From Alphaproteobacteria bacterium (GTDB lineage Bacteria > Pseudomonadota > Alphaproteobacteria > Paracaedibacterales > VGCI01): a DNA stretch of 44,317 bases. This document shows positions 8,476 to 16,724 of this stretch, in pieces. The position numbers and the translations under genes were made by a program. The notes beneath the pieces are model-generated. The model was not told where the DNA came from and made no database searches. It saw nothing but the letters and a program-made list of their open reading frames with translations. Every line of letters begins with the position of its first letter. The first letter of the stretch is position 1. The stretch lies in assembly GCA_016869075.1 (NCBI GenBank), contig VGEY01000011.1, forward strand, positions 1 through 44,317. Reading direction: 5' to 3'.

Positions 8476-10593
8476 TTATTTTGCAGACTTTAGGCGGTAA
8501 CCTATCTGATAGAGGTAATATCCTACACCTAAAAAGACGATGGCACCTACATACGTTGCTGTCTTTTTGAAAGAAGCATCCACAATGGCTAAAGCGTTTG
8601 TGCTTTGATACATGACAAAAGGGATAGCGAGGCATATGCCAATGAGAGCTTCACCTGCAATGAGTCCCGATGCAAAGAGCAAACCTTGCCGCTCAACTTT
8701 TGCTTCAACTTCTGAAAAGTCCTTGCCAATTTTTTTACGATTCGATTTTAAACGACGTCGCGCCATAAAATTGATGACTCCCCCTATGACGAGAGGCATG
8801 ATGACATCGATTGGCAAGTAAAGTCCAAGAGCCACGGCCATAACAGATAGACGATAGGTAGCTTTAAGCCGCTTTAATATAATAAGATCGATCAAAGCAA
8901 TACCTAGTCCAATTCCCATTCCTAAAAATACCAAGGGCCAATCGAGTGTATAGGAAAAGACACCCTTGGCAACAGATGCCATTAACATCGCTTGTGGAGC
9001 TGCTAAAGCGTGGGTAGGATCCATACCTGCACGCGGAAAACTCTCTCCTATCCCATAGGCTTGGTATAGTAAGTCTAAAACTGGAGCAATGGCAATAGAT
9101 CCCGCAATAACACCTATCATGAGAGTTGCCTGTTGTTTCCAAGGAGTTGACCCTAAAATATGTCCAGATTTTAGGTCTTGTAAGTTATCACAACTTAAAG
9201 CCGCTGCAGTAGCAACGACGCCTCCAATAAGAATAACACTTGCTGCAAGGCTCAGTGCCTCTGCGGAATTACCAAAGGTAACGTGACTTCCTAAAAGAAC
9301 CATAAGAGTTGTTGAAACGGCTAAAATGGCAGCAATAGTAATTCCTGAGAGAGGATTAGCTGAAGATCCAACAATTCCTGCCATATAGCCACCAATGGAA
9401 GCACAAATAAATCCCACAAGGAGAGAAAGAACCGTGAGTAACAATACAGTTGCCAAGTGCAAATTTTGTGAAATGGGAAGATTTGCTGCAGTTAAAACAT
9501 TATTGAAAATTATAAAAACAGGAACGGCAAGTACGCAAATACCTAAGACAACATAGGGCATAGGCATATCATATTCCGTCCGAATGACCTTAACTGCTTG
9601 ACCCATGCGCGATTTTTGAAAAGCAGAAAATGAGGAGGCTATAGCTGTTTTAATTGGGCCAATCAAGGACAATAGTGCATAGAGTCCCCCGAAAATCATT
9701 GTGCCAACACCGATGTAGCGTAGCTTGGTAGAACGCACTGCCATTGCCCAATCAAAAGCACTGGCATCTGCGGCTAATCCAAAAGCTTCGGGGGTGCTAA
9801 AAAATGTGTATAAAGGAACTGCTGCGAGCCATGCAATAGCCGTACCAATGAGCAAATTAATGGCAACAGACATACCAACGATATAGCCTGCACCGATCAT
9901 GGAAAGGCTCAAACCGGCACTAAACCCAAAAACAGAGCCTCCAATATTAATCCACCCATGAACAGACTCGCCTATAACATGCAGCCCTGTTTGAGCAAAC
10001 TTAATGATACTAGCAAAAATTCCGCCATTTATAAGGAAGCCAACACCTGTATTATGCTTTGATCCAACGAGGTCCCCGGCTTTTAATACTTCTGCTGTTG
10101 CAACTCCTTCAGGAAACCTTAGCTTCTCATCGATAATAAGTGCCCGACGGAGTGGAATGGAAAAGAGCACGCCCAAGATGCCTCCCACTGCAGCTATAAA
10201 CGAAATTTGGAGATAATTAAATGTTTGCCAATACCCCATCACAATAAGAGCAGGAATGGTAAAAATGATTCCTCCGGTGACTACGTACCCTGCTGAGGCA
10301 ATTGTTTGAACAATGTTGTTTTCCAGCACAGTTGGTTTGCGAAAGAGGCGAAGTATAGCCATAGAAATTACAGCAGCAGGGATAGAAGCAGAAATTGTCT
10401 GCCCCATTTTTAACCCTAAATATGCTGTTGAGCCGACCAAGATCATTGCCAACATGATACCCAATAGCACAGCTCTAAAACTTGCTTCAGGGATATGTTT
10501 TGTGGCTGGGATATAGGGTTGGAAAGCTTGCTTGTTTTTGATAATTGGTGAACTTTTTTTAACGACTTTTCGCTTTAATTTGGCTTGTGGCAC
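8476..10593 (-). CDS. OPT-family oligopeptide transporter
   Basis: Large inner-membrane carrier of the oligopeptide transporter superfamily, which takes up peptides or metal-peptide chelates with protons. The protein has 705 residues and about 14-16 hydrophobic segments. Typical OPT sequence is seen in the first third: PEASFRAVLLGIMLAMI, GSTAYLGLKMGQTISASIPAAV, LENNIVQTIASAGYVVTGGI and the conserved LRFPEGVATAEVLKAG. The start is GTG at 10593 with AAGGAG 7 bases upstream. It is monocistronic, ending at the shared terminator. In an intracellular bacterium the plausible job is scavenging host peptides as amino-acid source; that is inference. Confidence 0.9.
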   Translation of the reverse strand: MPQAKLKRKVVKKSSPIIKNKQAFQPYIPATKHIPEASFRAVLLGIMLAMILVGSTAYLGLKMGQTISASIPAAVISMAILRLFRKPTVLENNIVQTIASAGYVVTGGIIFTIPALIVMGYWQTFNYLQISFIAAVGGILGVLFSIPLRRALIIDEKLRFPEGVATAEVLKAGDLVGSKHNTGVGFLINGGIFASIIKFAQTGLHVIGESVHGWINIGGSVFGFSAGLSLSMIGAGYIVGMSVAINLLIGTAIAWLAAVPLYTFFSTPEAFGLAADASAFDWAMAVRSTKLRYIGVGTMIFGGLYALLSLIGPIKTAIASSFSAFQKSRMGQAVKVIRTEYDMPMPYVVLGICVLAVPVFIIFNNVLTAANLPISQNLHLATVLLLTVLSLLVGFICASIGGYMAGIVGSSANPLSGITIAAILAVSTTLMVLLGSHVTFGNSAEALSLAASVILIGGVVATAAALSCDNLQDLKSGHILGSTPWKQQATLMIGVIAGSIAIAPVLDLLYQAYGIGESFPRAGMDPTHALAAPQAMLMASVAKGVFSYTLDWPLVFLGMGIGLGIALIDLIILKRLKATYRLSVMAVALGLYLPIDVIMPLVIGGVINFMARRRLKSNRKKIGKDFSEVEAKVERQGLLFASGLIAGEALIGICLAIPFVMYQSTNALAIVDASFKKTATYVGAIVFLGVGYYLYQIGYRLKSAK

Positions 10594-10752
10594 GCTTCAA
10601 CTCCTTTTGTTGCTTATGTCCTTAGACTATAGTGTTGTACTTTATTAAACTTTTATAGAAGATTTTTATAAAATTTACACGCATTAACTTATTTTCAACC
10701 ATTATTACCACATTCTACCTCATAGAGAGGCACTTTTGATGAAGGGCGACAG

Positions 10753-11883
10753 TTGGATACAATTCCCACACGCGAACAGATAATCTTGGCTATTCGACGC
10801 TTAGTACCCCCCATTATCTGTGGGTTATTATGCATCCTCGTCACTATTGTCATTTATAATATCCCCCGTACATATTTTTCACTCGCTTTAAGTTGTTTCT
10901 TCAGTATTTTTATTATTACGCATGCCTTATGGTTACACAAGGCCCTACAAGCTCTGCGCCAAGACATAAAGGAGTCCATAAAATCCTCCAAGCCTGCTCA
11001 GTCACCACCGACTCAGTTAGCACCCCGCGAGGAACAACATACTCATGACATCATGATAGAAGCAACATTCTTCCAAAAATTACGGGAGCGGCTCAATATT
11101 CCTCATGCAATTTATATTCAAGCACAGAGCTTGCAAAATGATAAAACACAGCTTTTTCTCACAGATGGTTTAATTCCACTTTTGCGAGATAATCAGCTTG
11201 AAATTCTGACGCAACCCATAGTCAGTTTACCTCAAAAGAGATTGTCATTCTTTTACTGTGTTCCCTGTGTGACGCTTGAAAGTGGTGCGCTTATAAACTT
11301 AAACACCCTTTCTAGTTCTGCTGCAGAGTTACCATCACTACAAGCTCTAGAAAGAATGATTCTATTCCAAACTCTTCAGTTTGTACGACGTCATCATGTC
11401 ACACATCCTAATCATGGATTTGTATGTCATCTATCTCCGCTCATTTATAAGGATACTCATTGCTTAGAGGAGATTTGTGATTTCTTGCACAAAAGTCATT
11501 TTCCATTTCAAGGATTAATTTTTGACGTTTCTGTGGATATTTCTGAATCTGCATTACAAAATCTCTTGCAATTAAGTCATTTTGGCGTGAGATTTATGGG
11601 AAATTATCTTCAAAAATCGTTGCCGGAAAACTTGTCAGAATTAATGATACCTTCTGTTGATTTTATAACGTTACCTTACGGTGAGCTTTTGAAATGGCTT
11701 AAAAAATACCCACGGCGTCAGAGTTTAGAATCCCTTCAGCAGGTTTTTGAGGCTTCTCCTCAAATTATTGTTTCACAGGTCTCTCAAGAACAAGAATTAT
11801 ACCATAACTTGCCTTTACCATTTGATTTTGCATCTGGCAAAGCATTTGGGTTGGCAAAACCATTTTATCATATTCAGGCGTAA
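10753..11883 (+). CDS. Membrane-anchored degenerate EAL-domain protein (TipF-like)
   Basis: Two membrane helices near the N-terminus (about residues 17-35 and 40-58) are followed by a basic segment, a Pro/Ser linker and a C-terminal EAL-like domain from about residue 130. The fold shows through in LEILTQPIVSL, the helix ALERMILFQTLQFVRRH and the terminal FASGKAFGLAKPF, which resembles the G-x-G-x-x-F-x-x-P end of EAL domains. The EAL tripeptide and several metal ligands are missing, so phosphodiesterase activity is unlikely. Caulobacter TipF, a cyclic-di-GMP-binding polarity factor, has the same layout, but TipF identity is inference. The start is TTG at 10753, with a nearby ATG in a dead frame. 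The protease gene begins 5 bases after its stop. Confidence 0.7.
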   Translation: MDTIPTREQIILAIRRLVPPIICGLLCILVTIVIYNIPRTYFSLALSCFFSIFIITHALWLHKALQALRQDIKESIKSSKPAQSPPTQLAPREEQHTHDIMIEATFFQKLRERLNIPHAIYIQAQSLQNDKTQLFLTDGLIPLLRDNQLEILTQPIVSLPQKRLSFFYCVPCVTLESGALINLNTLSSSAAELPSLQALERMILFQTLQFVRRHHVTHPNHGFVCHLSPLIYKDTHCLEEICDFLHKSHFPFQGLIFDVSVDISESALQNLLQLSHFGVRFMGNYLQKSLPENLSELMIPSVDFITLPYGELLKWLKKYPRRQSLESLQQVFEASPQIIVSQVSQEQELYHNLPLPFDFASGKAFGLAKPFYHIQA

Positions 11884-11888
11884 TACAA

Positions 11889-12989
11889 GTGAAAACAAAA
11901 ATTCTATTCTTCTTTTTTTATTTCTTCTTATTGACACCTTTCGTCCAAGGTATGCTTTCAGACGGAATTCATCAACCAAAAGATTATTTGGATTTTGTTC
12001 AAACACAAGAGGCTTTTCGTGCAAGTTGCTATGTCTTTGATCATCGGCGACATATTTTACAATCGGGGGTATTGATCTCACCTGATATTATCATGACAGC
12101 CGCGCACGGGTTTGAGGGGAAAGTACATTTAGACAGCATTATTGTTGGATTTGGTGAGTCTGTTACCTTGACATCCGAGCAGAACTACAAAGTAAAAGCC
12201 ATGCGAACACACCCACGTTATTTTACGACGGAATTTCCTATGCAAGTAAAATATGACTTGGCTTTTATGAAACTGACGACACCGGTAAAAGGAATTAAAC
12301 CTGTTCCTTTATTTGAAGAAAAGGTTTTTGATCCCATCCCTCCGCTTTATGTCGCAACGTTTGGATCTGCTGATATTCCGCACGGTGTGCCAGTAAATAG
12401 GCGGGCTTTTGTGCTTCCAGAGGCAGATGTATTTACCATTATGGGCAGAGATCCCGAAGCTCTTTATGATTATAAAACAGTTATGATGGGCTCTATTTTT
12501 TTTGAGCCCAATGATCATTTAAAACCAGTACCAACATATGCGGATGAGCAAAAGGTGAGAACTTATTTTGCTAATAAACAATGGCAAAAGCTCAACAAAC
12601 CCCCTTATGCCTTAGTGTTGCCTGGGAGTAGTGGTGCCCCTGTTTTTATGAATGTTGAAGAAAATGGATTACCTAAGACGTATGTGTTTGGTATTATACA
12701 AAGCTTTTCACACTTATCTTCAACTTCTTTCAAGCACGCCTCGGGACCTAAAGAAACACGACGCATATTGAAGAAGAAATACCATAAAATTTATGGTAGG
12801 TATCAATCTATATTCTGTGTCCCCTATAAGCTTTATATGCCCTTGCAAGCTTATAAAAGTACGACCAAAACATATCGAATTTCCCGCCATGTCAAAAACA
12901 TTTTGATGGACTTGGAAAAGATTGGAACATCGGTGACCAATCCGACAGAATCTAGAAGCAGAAAAGAAAAGTCTTTACACAAACACTAG
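11889..12989 (+). CDS. Exported trypsin-like serine protease (family S1)
   Basis: A 366-residue protein with a clear signal peptide (MKTKILFFFF then a hydrophobic core, likely cleavage near residue 21). The catalytic triad is visible: His73 in MTAAHG, Asp123 in KYDLAFMKL and Ser248 in PGSSGAPVF. The usual GDSGGP is GSSGAP, a variant seen in bacterial S1 relatives; the nucleophile and oxyanion glycine are kept. About 100 basic residues follow the protease core. The start is GTG at 11889, 5 bases after the TipF-like gene, so the two are probably co-transcribed. Export suggests a role at the cell surface or against host proteins. Confidence 0.82.
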   Translation: MKTKILFFFFYFFLLTPFVQGMLSDGIHQPKDYLDFVQTQEAFRASCYVFDHRRHILQSGVLISPDIIMTAAHGFEGKVHLDSIIVGFGESVTLTSEQNYKVKAMRTHPRYFTTEFPMQVKYDLAFMKLTTPVKGIKPVPLFEEKVFDPIPPLYVATFGSADIPHGVPVNRRAFVLPEADVFTIMGRDPEALYDYKTVMMGSIFFEPNDHLKPVPTYADEQKVRTYFANKQWQKLNKPPYALVLPGSSGAPVFMNVEENGLPKTYVFGIIQSFSHLSSTSFKHASGPKETRRILKKKYHKIYGRYQSIFCVPYKLYMPLQAYKSTTKTYRISRHVKNILMDLEKIGTSVTNPTESRSRKEKSLHKH

Positions 12990-13032
12990 GCAATAAGCTA
13001 ACCACCTCACACGAGAATGCAGAATTAATCAT

Positions 13033-14649
13033 CTAGAACCCAAGCATGTATAAGCGAATAGAGTCATGGGCTTGTTCTTTGTCTTGTTCAAAACCGAGCT
13101 TTCCATAAAGCATACCAAGTGCTTGCAAATATAAACCTATACGATTTTTCCTAAGTGCCAGTTGCTCAATAAATTCTTTAGTTTGTGTTTTGCTAGCAGT
13201 GTATCCATAAAGTCCTTTGTAGAGGCCATCTAGTTTTGTTGTTATGGCCCAAGTATCTTCTTGCTCGATCCACTCCTCAATTAACAATCTTGCCTCCTCA
13301 GGATTTTTTTCCCAATACCCCATACCATTATTTAACAGCTCAAACATGGCTACTCTTGCTGCGTGCTTACCCTCTTGGTTCAAGGCTTGCAAAAATGGTA
13401 ATACTTGATCAGGATCTTTTTTAAATTTATAAATTCCTTTAATAAGGCCTTCAACTTTTGCCTCGATTGGGGAAATAAAACCTTTTTGACTTTTACTCTC
13501 TAGAAATTCTTTTGTTTCCTGAGAATGAGTTTTATCGTCATAACCACCATCCTGAAGGCTGTGAATTTTTTTGCCTATCCCCCATTCAATATCTTGTGCG
13601 CTTAAGGTATCAAGAAATTGTCTTGCTTCATCAGGATTGCGTTCAAAACAAAAGCCACCAAAGCATAGCTGTCCGAATTTTTGAGATCGAGCCCATTGAT
13701 TACCATGCTTAATTAAATCTTCAAGAAACTCTCTTGCCGTTTTTAGTCTCGTATTTTCGGAAAATTTTTCATAAACCCCCTGAGCATCGCATATGCAATC
13801 ATATTTGAACATAATAACGCTCAAATCGCCTGCTAGGATTAACTCATCTAGAAGCCGTAAAGCTTCCTCGGGATTTTTATCGAATCCATACAAGCCATAG
13901 GTTAATATTCTAGATTTTTTAAACTTTGCCCATGAGTTGCCTTGGTGAATCAATTTTTCAAGAAAGTGTTTTGCCGCTTCTAGATCTTTTTAAACCCATA
14001 TATTTCTTCGACGAGCCCTTCAAACATTTTTTCTATTGCCCACTGATCATGTAAACTCACTAAGGTCTCAAGAAGCTCTTTTGCTTCAGAGGGATTTTCC
14101 TTAAAGCTATACTCTCCTTCAATGAGGCCCATAGCCAGTGCACCATACCCCAGACATTATTTTGCAGAGCCAAACTTCTCACAAACTGTTCGGCTGCTTG
14201 TGGGTTTTCCCTTTAGCCATGACTCCCCTCCCGTAATCCATCAACTTTTCTCTCGCAAGCATTGTCTTCTCTTAAGAGGAAGCCTCTTTCCGTATAGGCT
14301 ACACATTTCTCTAAGAAAAATTCTTTAAACATAGGGTTGTAACGGATGCGGGGTGATGAAAATAAAAGAGGAAAATGTTGTAGAAAGCTTCGGACCTCAT
14401 CCTCACTTGATAATGTGTTCATCCTTACTCTTAGGAGGTGCCCCACGACCATGCTTTCGTTCCAATCAATGTTAGAAGCATAATCATTTCTGAAGGGCAA
14501 TTCTTTCATACTCCATTGTGAAACATTGATGCCTATTGATGTTAAATGTTCCTGGATTTCAGGGTCTACCAATGAACCTTCTTTATCATAGTCATTTGCA
14601 GGAGCGCTTGATAAAAATATAGCTGTCTATATGCTAAACATTGTCATTC
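13033..14649 (-). pseudogene. Decaying Sel1-like repeat protein gene (two stops, two frameshifts)
   Basis: Read from the ATG at 14649 on the minus strand, the sequence gives a short signal-peptide-like start broken by TAG at 14629-14631, then about 119 open residues to TAA at 14213-14215. Repeat units continue in the same frame after that stop (ENPQAAEQFVRSLALQNN), shift frame near 14135-14150 (LAMGLIEGEYSFKENPSEA), and shift again at the T5 run 13987-13991 just before an in-frame TAG at 13980-13982. They then run on intact to 13033. Units are about 36 residues, of the type GLYGFDKNPEEALRLLDELI, as in Sel1/TPR-like solenoids. The aligned repeats across each break show that this was one gene of roughly 530 codons. 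The last 306 codons remain open. Confidence 0.75.
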
Positions 14650-14813
14650 TTAATGTATGTAAAAGACAATTATTCATATGGTTAAACTCTTATAATATTT
14701 TAAATTTGTTAATTAATTTATAACATTTATAAAACTAATTACTTAATTTTTCAAGTGTTTAATAAAGTATACAAATTGCATTTTAGGATAATGCACCAAA
14801 CAATATTTTTCTG

Positions 14814-14841
14814 TTGATCTTAAACTATAAATAGGTATGAT
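14814..14841 (+). promoter_or_regulatory. Promoter of tRNA-Leu
   Basis: TTGATC (14814-14819) and TATGAT (14836-14841) are spaced by 16 bases, about 40 bases upstream of the mature tRNA. The flanking DNA is very AT-rich, so this is a plausible but unproved assignment. Confidence 0.45.
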
Positions 14842-14880
14842 TCGATTATTCGTTCAACTTTTACCTAAAGTTGAAAGCGA

Positions 14881-14967
14881 GCCCTTGTGGCGGAATTGGT
14901 AGACGCGGCAGACTCAAAATCTGCTGTCCGTAAGGATGTGGGAGTTCGAGTCTCCCCGAGGGCACCA
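14881..14967 (+). tRNA. tRNA-Leu, anticodon CAA
   Basis: An 87-base cloverleaf with encoded CCA. The acceptor stem GCCCTTG pairs with CGAGGGC (one G-U) and is followed by A and CCA. The anticodon stem GCAGA/TCTGC encloses the loop CTCAAAA, giving anticodon CAA for UUG codons. A long variable arm (TGTCCGTAAGGATG), typical of class II tRNAs, is followed by the T arm GGGAGTTCGAGTCTCCC. It lies between the Sel1-like pseudogene and the patatin gene, tail-to-tail with the latter. Confidence 0.96.
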
Positions 14968-15034
14968 AGAGAGATTAAAAATCAAAGTTACATATTAAAA
15001 GTTTATTCGCTTTTGGTGGCTGATAAAAAGGACG

Positions 15035-16606
15035 TTAGTGCGTAGCCCTTTCACTATATGCCTTTTCAATTTTATGGAGGACGCCTGGGGGAATAGGCGC
15101 AGTCTTAATTTTTCTAAGTCTTTCTTTTTCAGCACATACAAAATGAGGTTTATCTTTAAGCTGCTCCTGTTTTTCAAGAGCATTAGCTATCGCGACAACA
15201 GCCTTTTGAAATTCGGGAGATTTAATGGTGTCTTCTGCAGCATCTTCCAATGATTGGATGTTTTCGGGGCTCACATCATCAAAATTCTTGTTCTTCACCA
15301 TAAAGCCCAATCTAAAATATTCAATATTTGGCAAGTCCTTCATTAATTTATCCGTTTGAGCCTGCTGCCCCTCAAGAGCTGTTTCTATGGTAGGTTGCAA
15401 GACTTGAGGAATGCTACCGGCCGTTGCTCCTTTTGCTCTATATTCACGATCTTCGGGTAAGATACCGCTTGAAATGGAAATAATAACCATTGGACGCCCA
15501 GGATGAAGTAGCTGGATTTTTATCCATCCAATAAGTGTTGGAGACATGGCATATAATCCAGCATCAATAAGAGCCGCTAGCTTTCCTCCCAGTTCAAGTT
15601 CCAGAGCTTTAAAATAAACAGGGGCTGCACTGGCGGCACGAATGGCCTGCCATACAAAAACATTATCATCTCTCCACTGGTAGCCTTGCTCGTCTGGTGG
15701 CTGACGGTACACAATTTCTTCTTTGTCCTTTTTTATCTCACAAGCATCCATTGTAGAAAAAACCCAAGGTTTGCGACTTCTAATATCGTATGCCAATATC
15801 ATTAGAGGTAAAATTGTATCAGACATTCGGGTCATTCTATTATTTGAAGTGGTTATTTTTTGAAGTAATTCTTCCCAATTTTTGGCTGTAAATTTGGAGC
15901 CTGCCAGACCACCTAATACGCGAAGATCACGAAACGCAGTTCTTGAAAAGGCTGCTCCCAAGATTTCTGGGAGCATTGCCTGTAATTCGTCTAAAGTAAA
16001 CTTGGGTTCCATGATCGGATGATCAGCCGTATTTGCAAAAAGAGGATCTTTTGGAATAAGGATACCACCAGAATTAGCTGCACCTGCAGAAGTTCCAATA
16101 ACATAATTGAACATTTGTTGAATAGTAAGTTGACTGATTGGGATCATGGTAGGCATTTGCAGGAAAACTTTCTGAGAAGCCTGCTTTCTTTTTGTAATTT
16201 CTAAATTCACTCGATCTTGTAAAGCCTTCAAGATTTTAAATTGTGCATATCCCCTTACAGCTGCTCCATCAATAGAGAGTAATACTAGAGGAGATTTAGC
16301 CGCTTCCTTCATGCAATTGGGTGCAGCCTCACTTATCTCTGGGTTTTGAGCACTAGGAGAAGGGAACGAAGGGTGTGGCGGTTTAGGTGGAAGTGCCCTG
16401 GCGGCGGGGAGAGGCGGCTTGGCAGCTGGAGCAGGTGTAGATGGACCTTGGCGGAGAGGTGTACCAATCCCGGGGAGTTTGTGACCTGCCAATGGTCCCT
16501 TACCCTTATTTGCAGATCCAGGGGGCGGGAGAACGTCTGCTGAATAGGATATTCCCACAAAAGAGATCAATAGGCCTGCGTAAAAACAATAAAAAATACG
16601 AAACAT
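15035..16606 (-). CDS. Secreted patatin-like phospholipase
   Basis: Exported lipid acyl hydrolase with a Ser-Asp dyad. A signal peptide (residues 1-22, ending ISYSA) is followed by a Pro/Ala-rich linker (about 26-90) and the patatin domain. The oxyanion loop is SIDGAAVRGYA (111-121), the nucleophile is Ser173 in GTSAG, and the catalytic Asp is Asp348 in IDAGLYAMSP. The loop and Asp motifs differ slightly from the usual DGGGxRG and DGG/A. The 523-residue length exceeds the bare domain because of the linker and a charged C-terminus. Rickettsial patatins act as phospholipase A effectors on host membranes, and a similar role here is inference. The terminator of the translocase gene lies just upstream, so this gene has its own promoter. 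Confidence 0.86.
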   Translation of the reverse strand: MFRIFYCFYAGLLISFVGISYSADVLPPPGSANKGKGPLAGHKLPGIGTPLRQGPSTPAPAAKPPLPAARALPPKPPHPSFPSPSAQNPEISEAAPNCMKEAAKSPLVLLSIDGAAVRGYAQFKILKALQDRVNLEITKRKQASQKVFLQMPTMIPISQLTIQQMFNYVIGTSAGAANSGGILIPKDPLFANTADHPIMEPKFTLDELQAMLPEILGAAFSRTAFRDLRVLGGLAGSKFTAKNWEELLQKITTSNNRMTRMSDTILPLMILAYDIRSRKPWVFSTMDACEIKKDKEEIVYRQPPDEQGYQWRDDNVFVWQAIRAASAAPVYFKALELELGGKLAALIDAGLYAMSPTLIGWIKIQLLHPGRPMVIISISSGILPEDREYRAKGATAGSIPQVLQPTIETALEGQQAQTDKLMKDLPNIEYFRLGFMVKNKNFDDVSPENIQSLEDAAEDTIKSPEFQKAVVAIANALEKQEQLKDKPHFVCAEKERLRKIKTAPIPPGVLHKIEKAYSERATH

Positions 16607-16674
16607 AAGAAGCTTCCTACACTATTCCTTTTATTAAAAGTATATGGAAAAGTTCTTAATTAATTATTGAAGAC

Positions 16675-16705
16675 AAAAAAGAGAGGGGAATACCCTCTCT
16701 TTTTT
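16675..16705 (-). terminator. Rho-independent terminator of the ATP/ADP translocase gene
   Basis: AAAAAAGAGAGGG (16675-16687) pairs with CCCTCTCTTTTTT (16693-16705) around a 5-base loop, a 13-bp stem with T/A tracts on both sides. It lies 20 bases beyond the stop codon of the translocase gene and before the patatin start. Its symmetry could let it work in both directions. Confidence 0.9.
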
Positions 16706-16724
16706 AAGAATTTAAGAGTAAATG

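Noticed and set aside
14213..14572. 119-codon minus-strand frame as an independent gene
   Set aside because: Its downstream continuation after the TAA aligns with Sel1-like repeats and its start is an arbitrary TTG; it is part of the pseudogene 13033-14649.
14881..14967. tRNA-Leu as an integration (att) site
   Set aside because: No integrase gene and no repeat of the tRNA 3' end was seen within the window.
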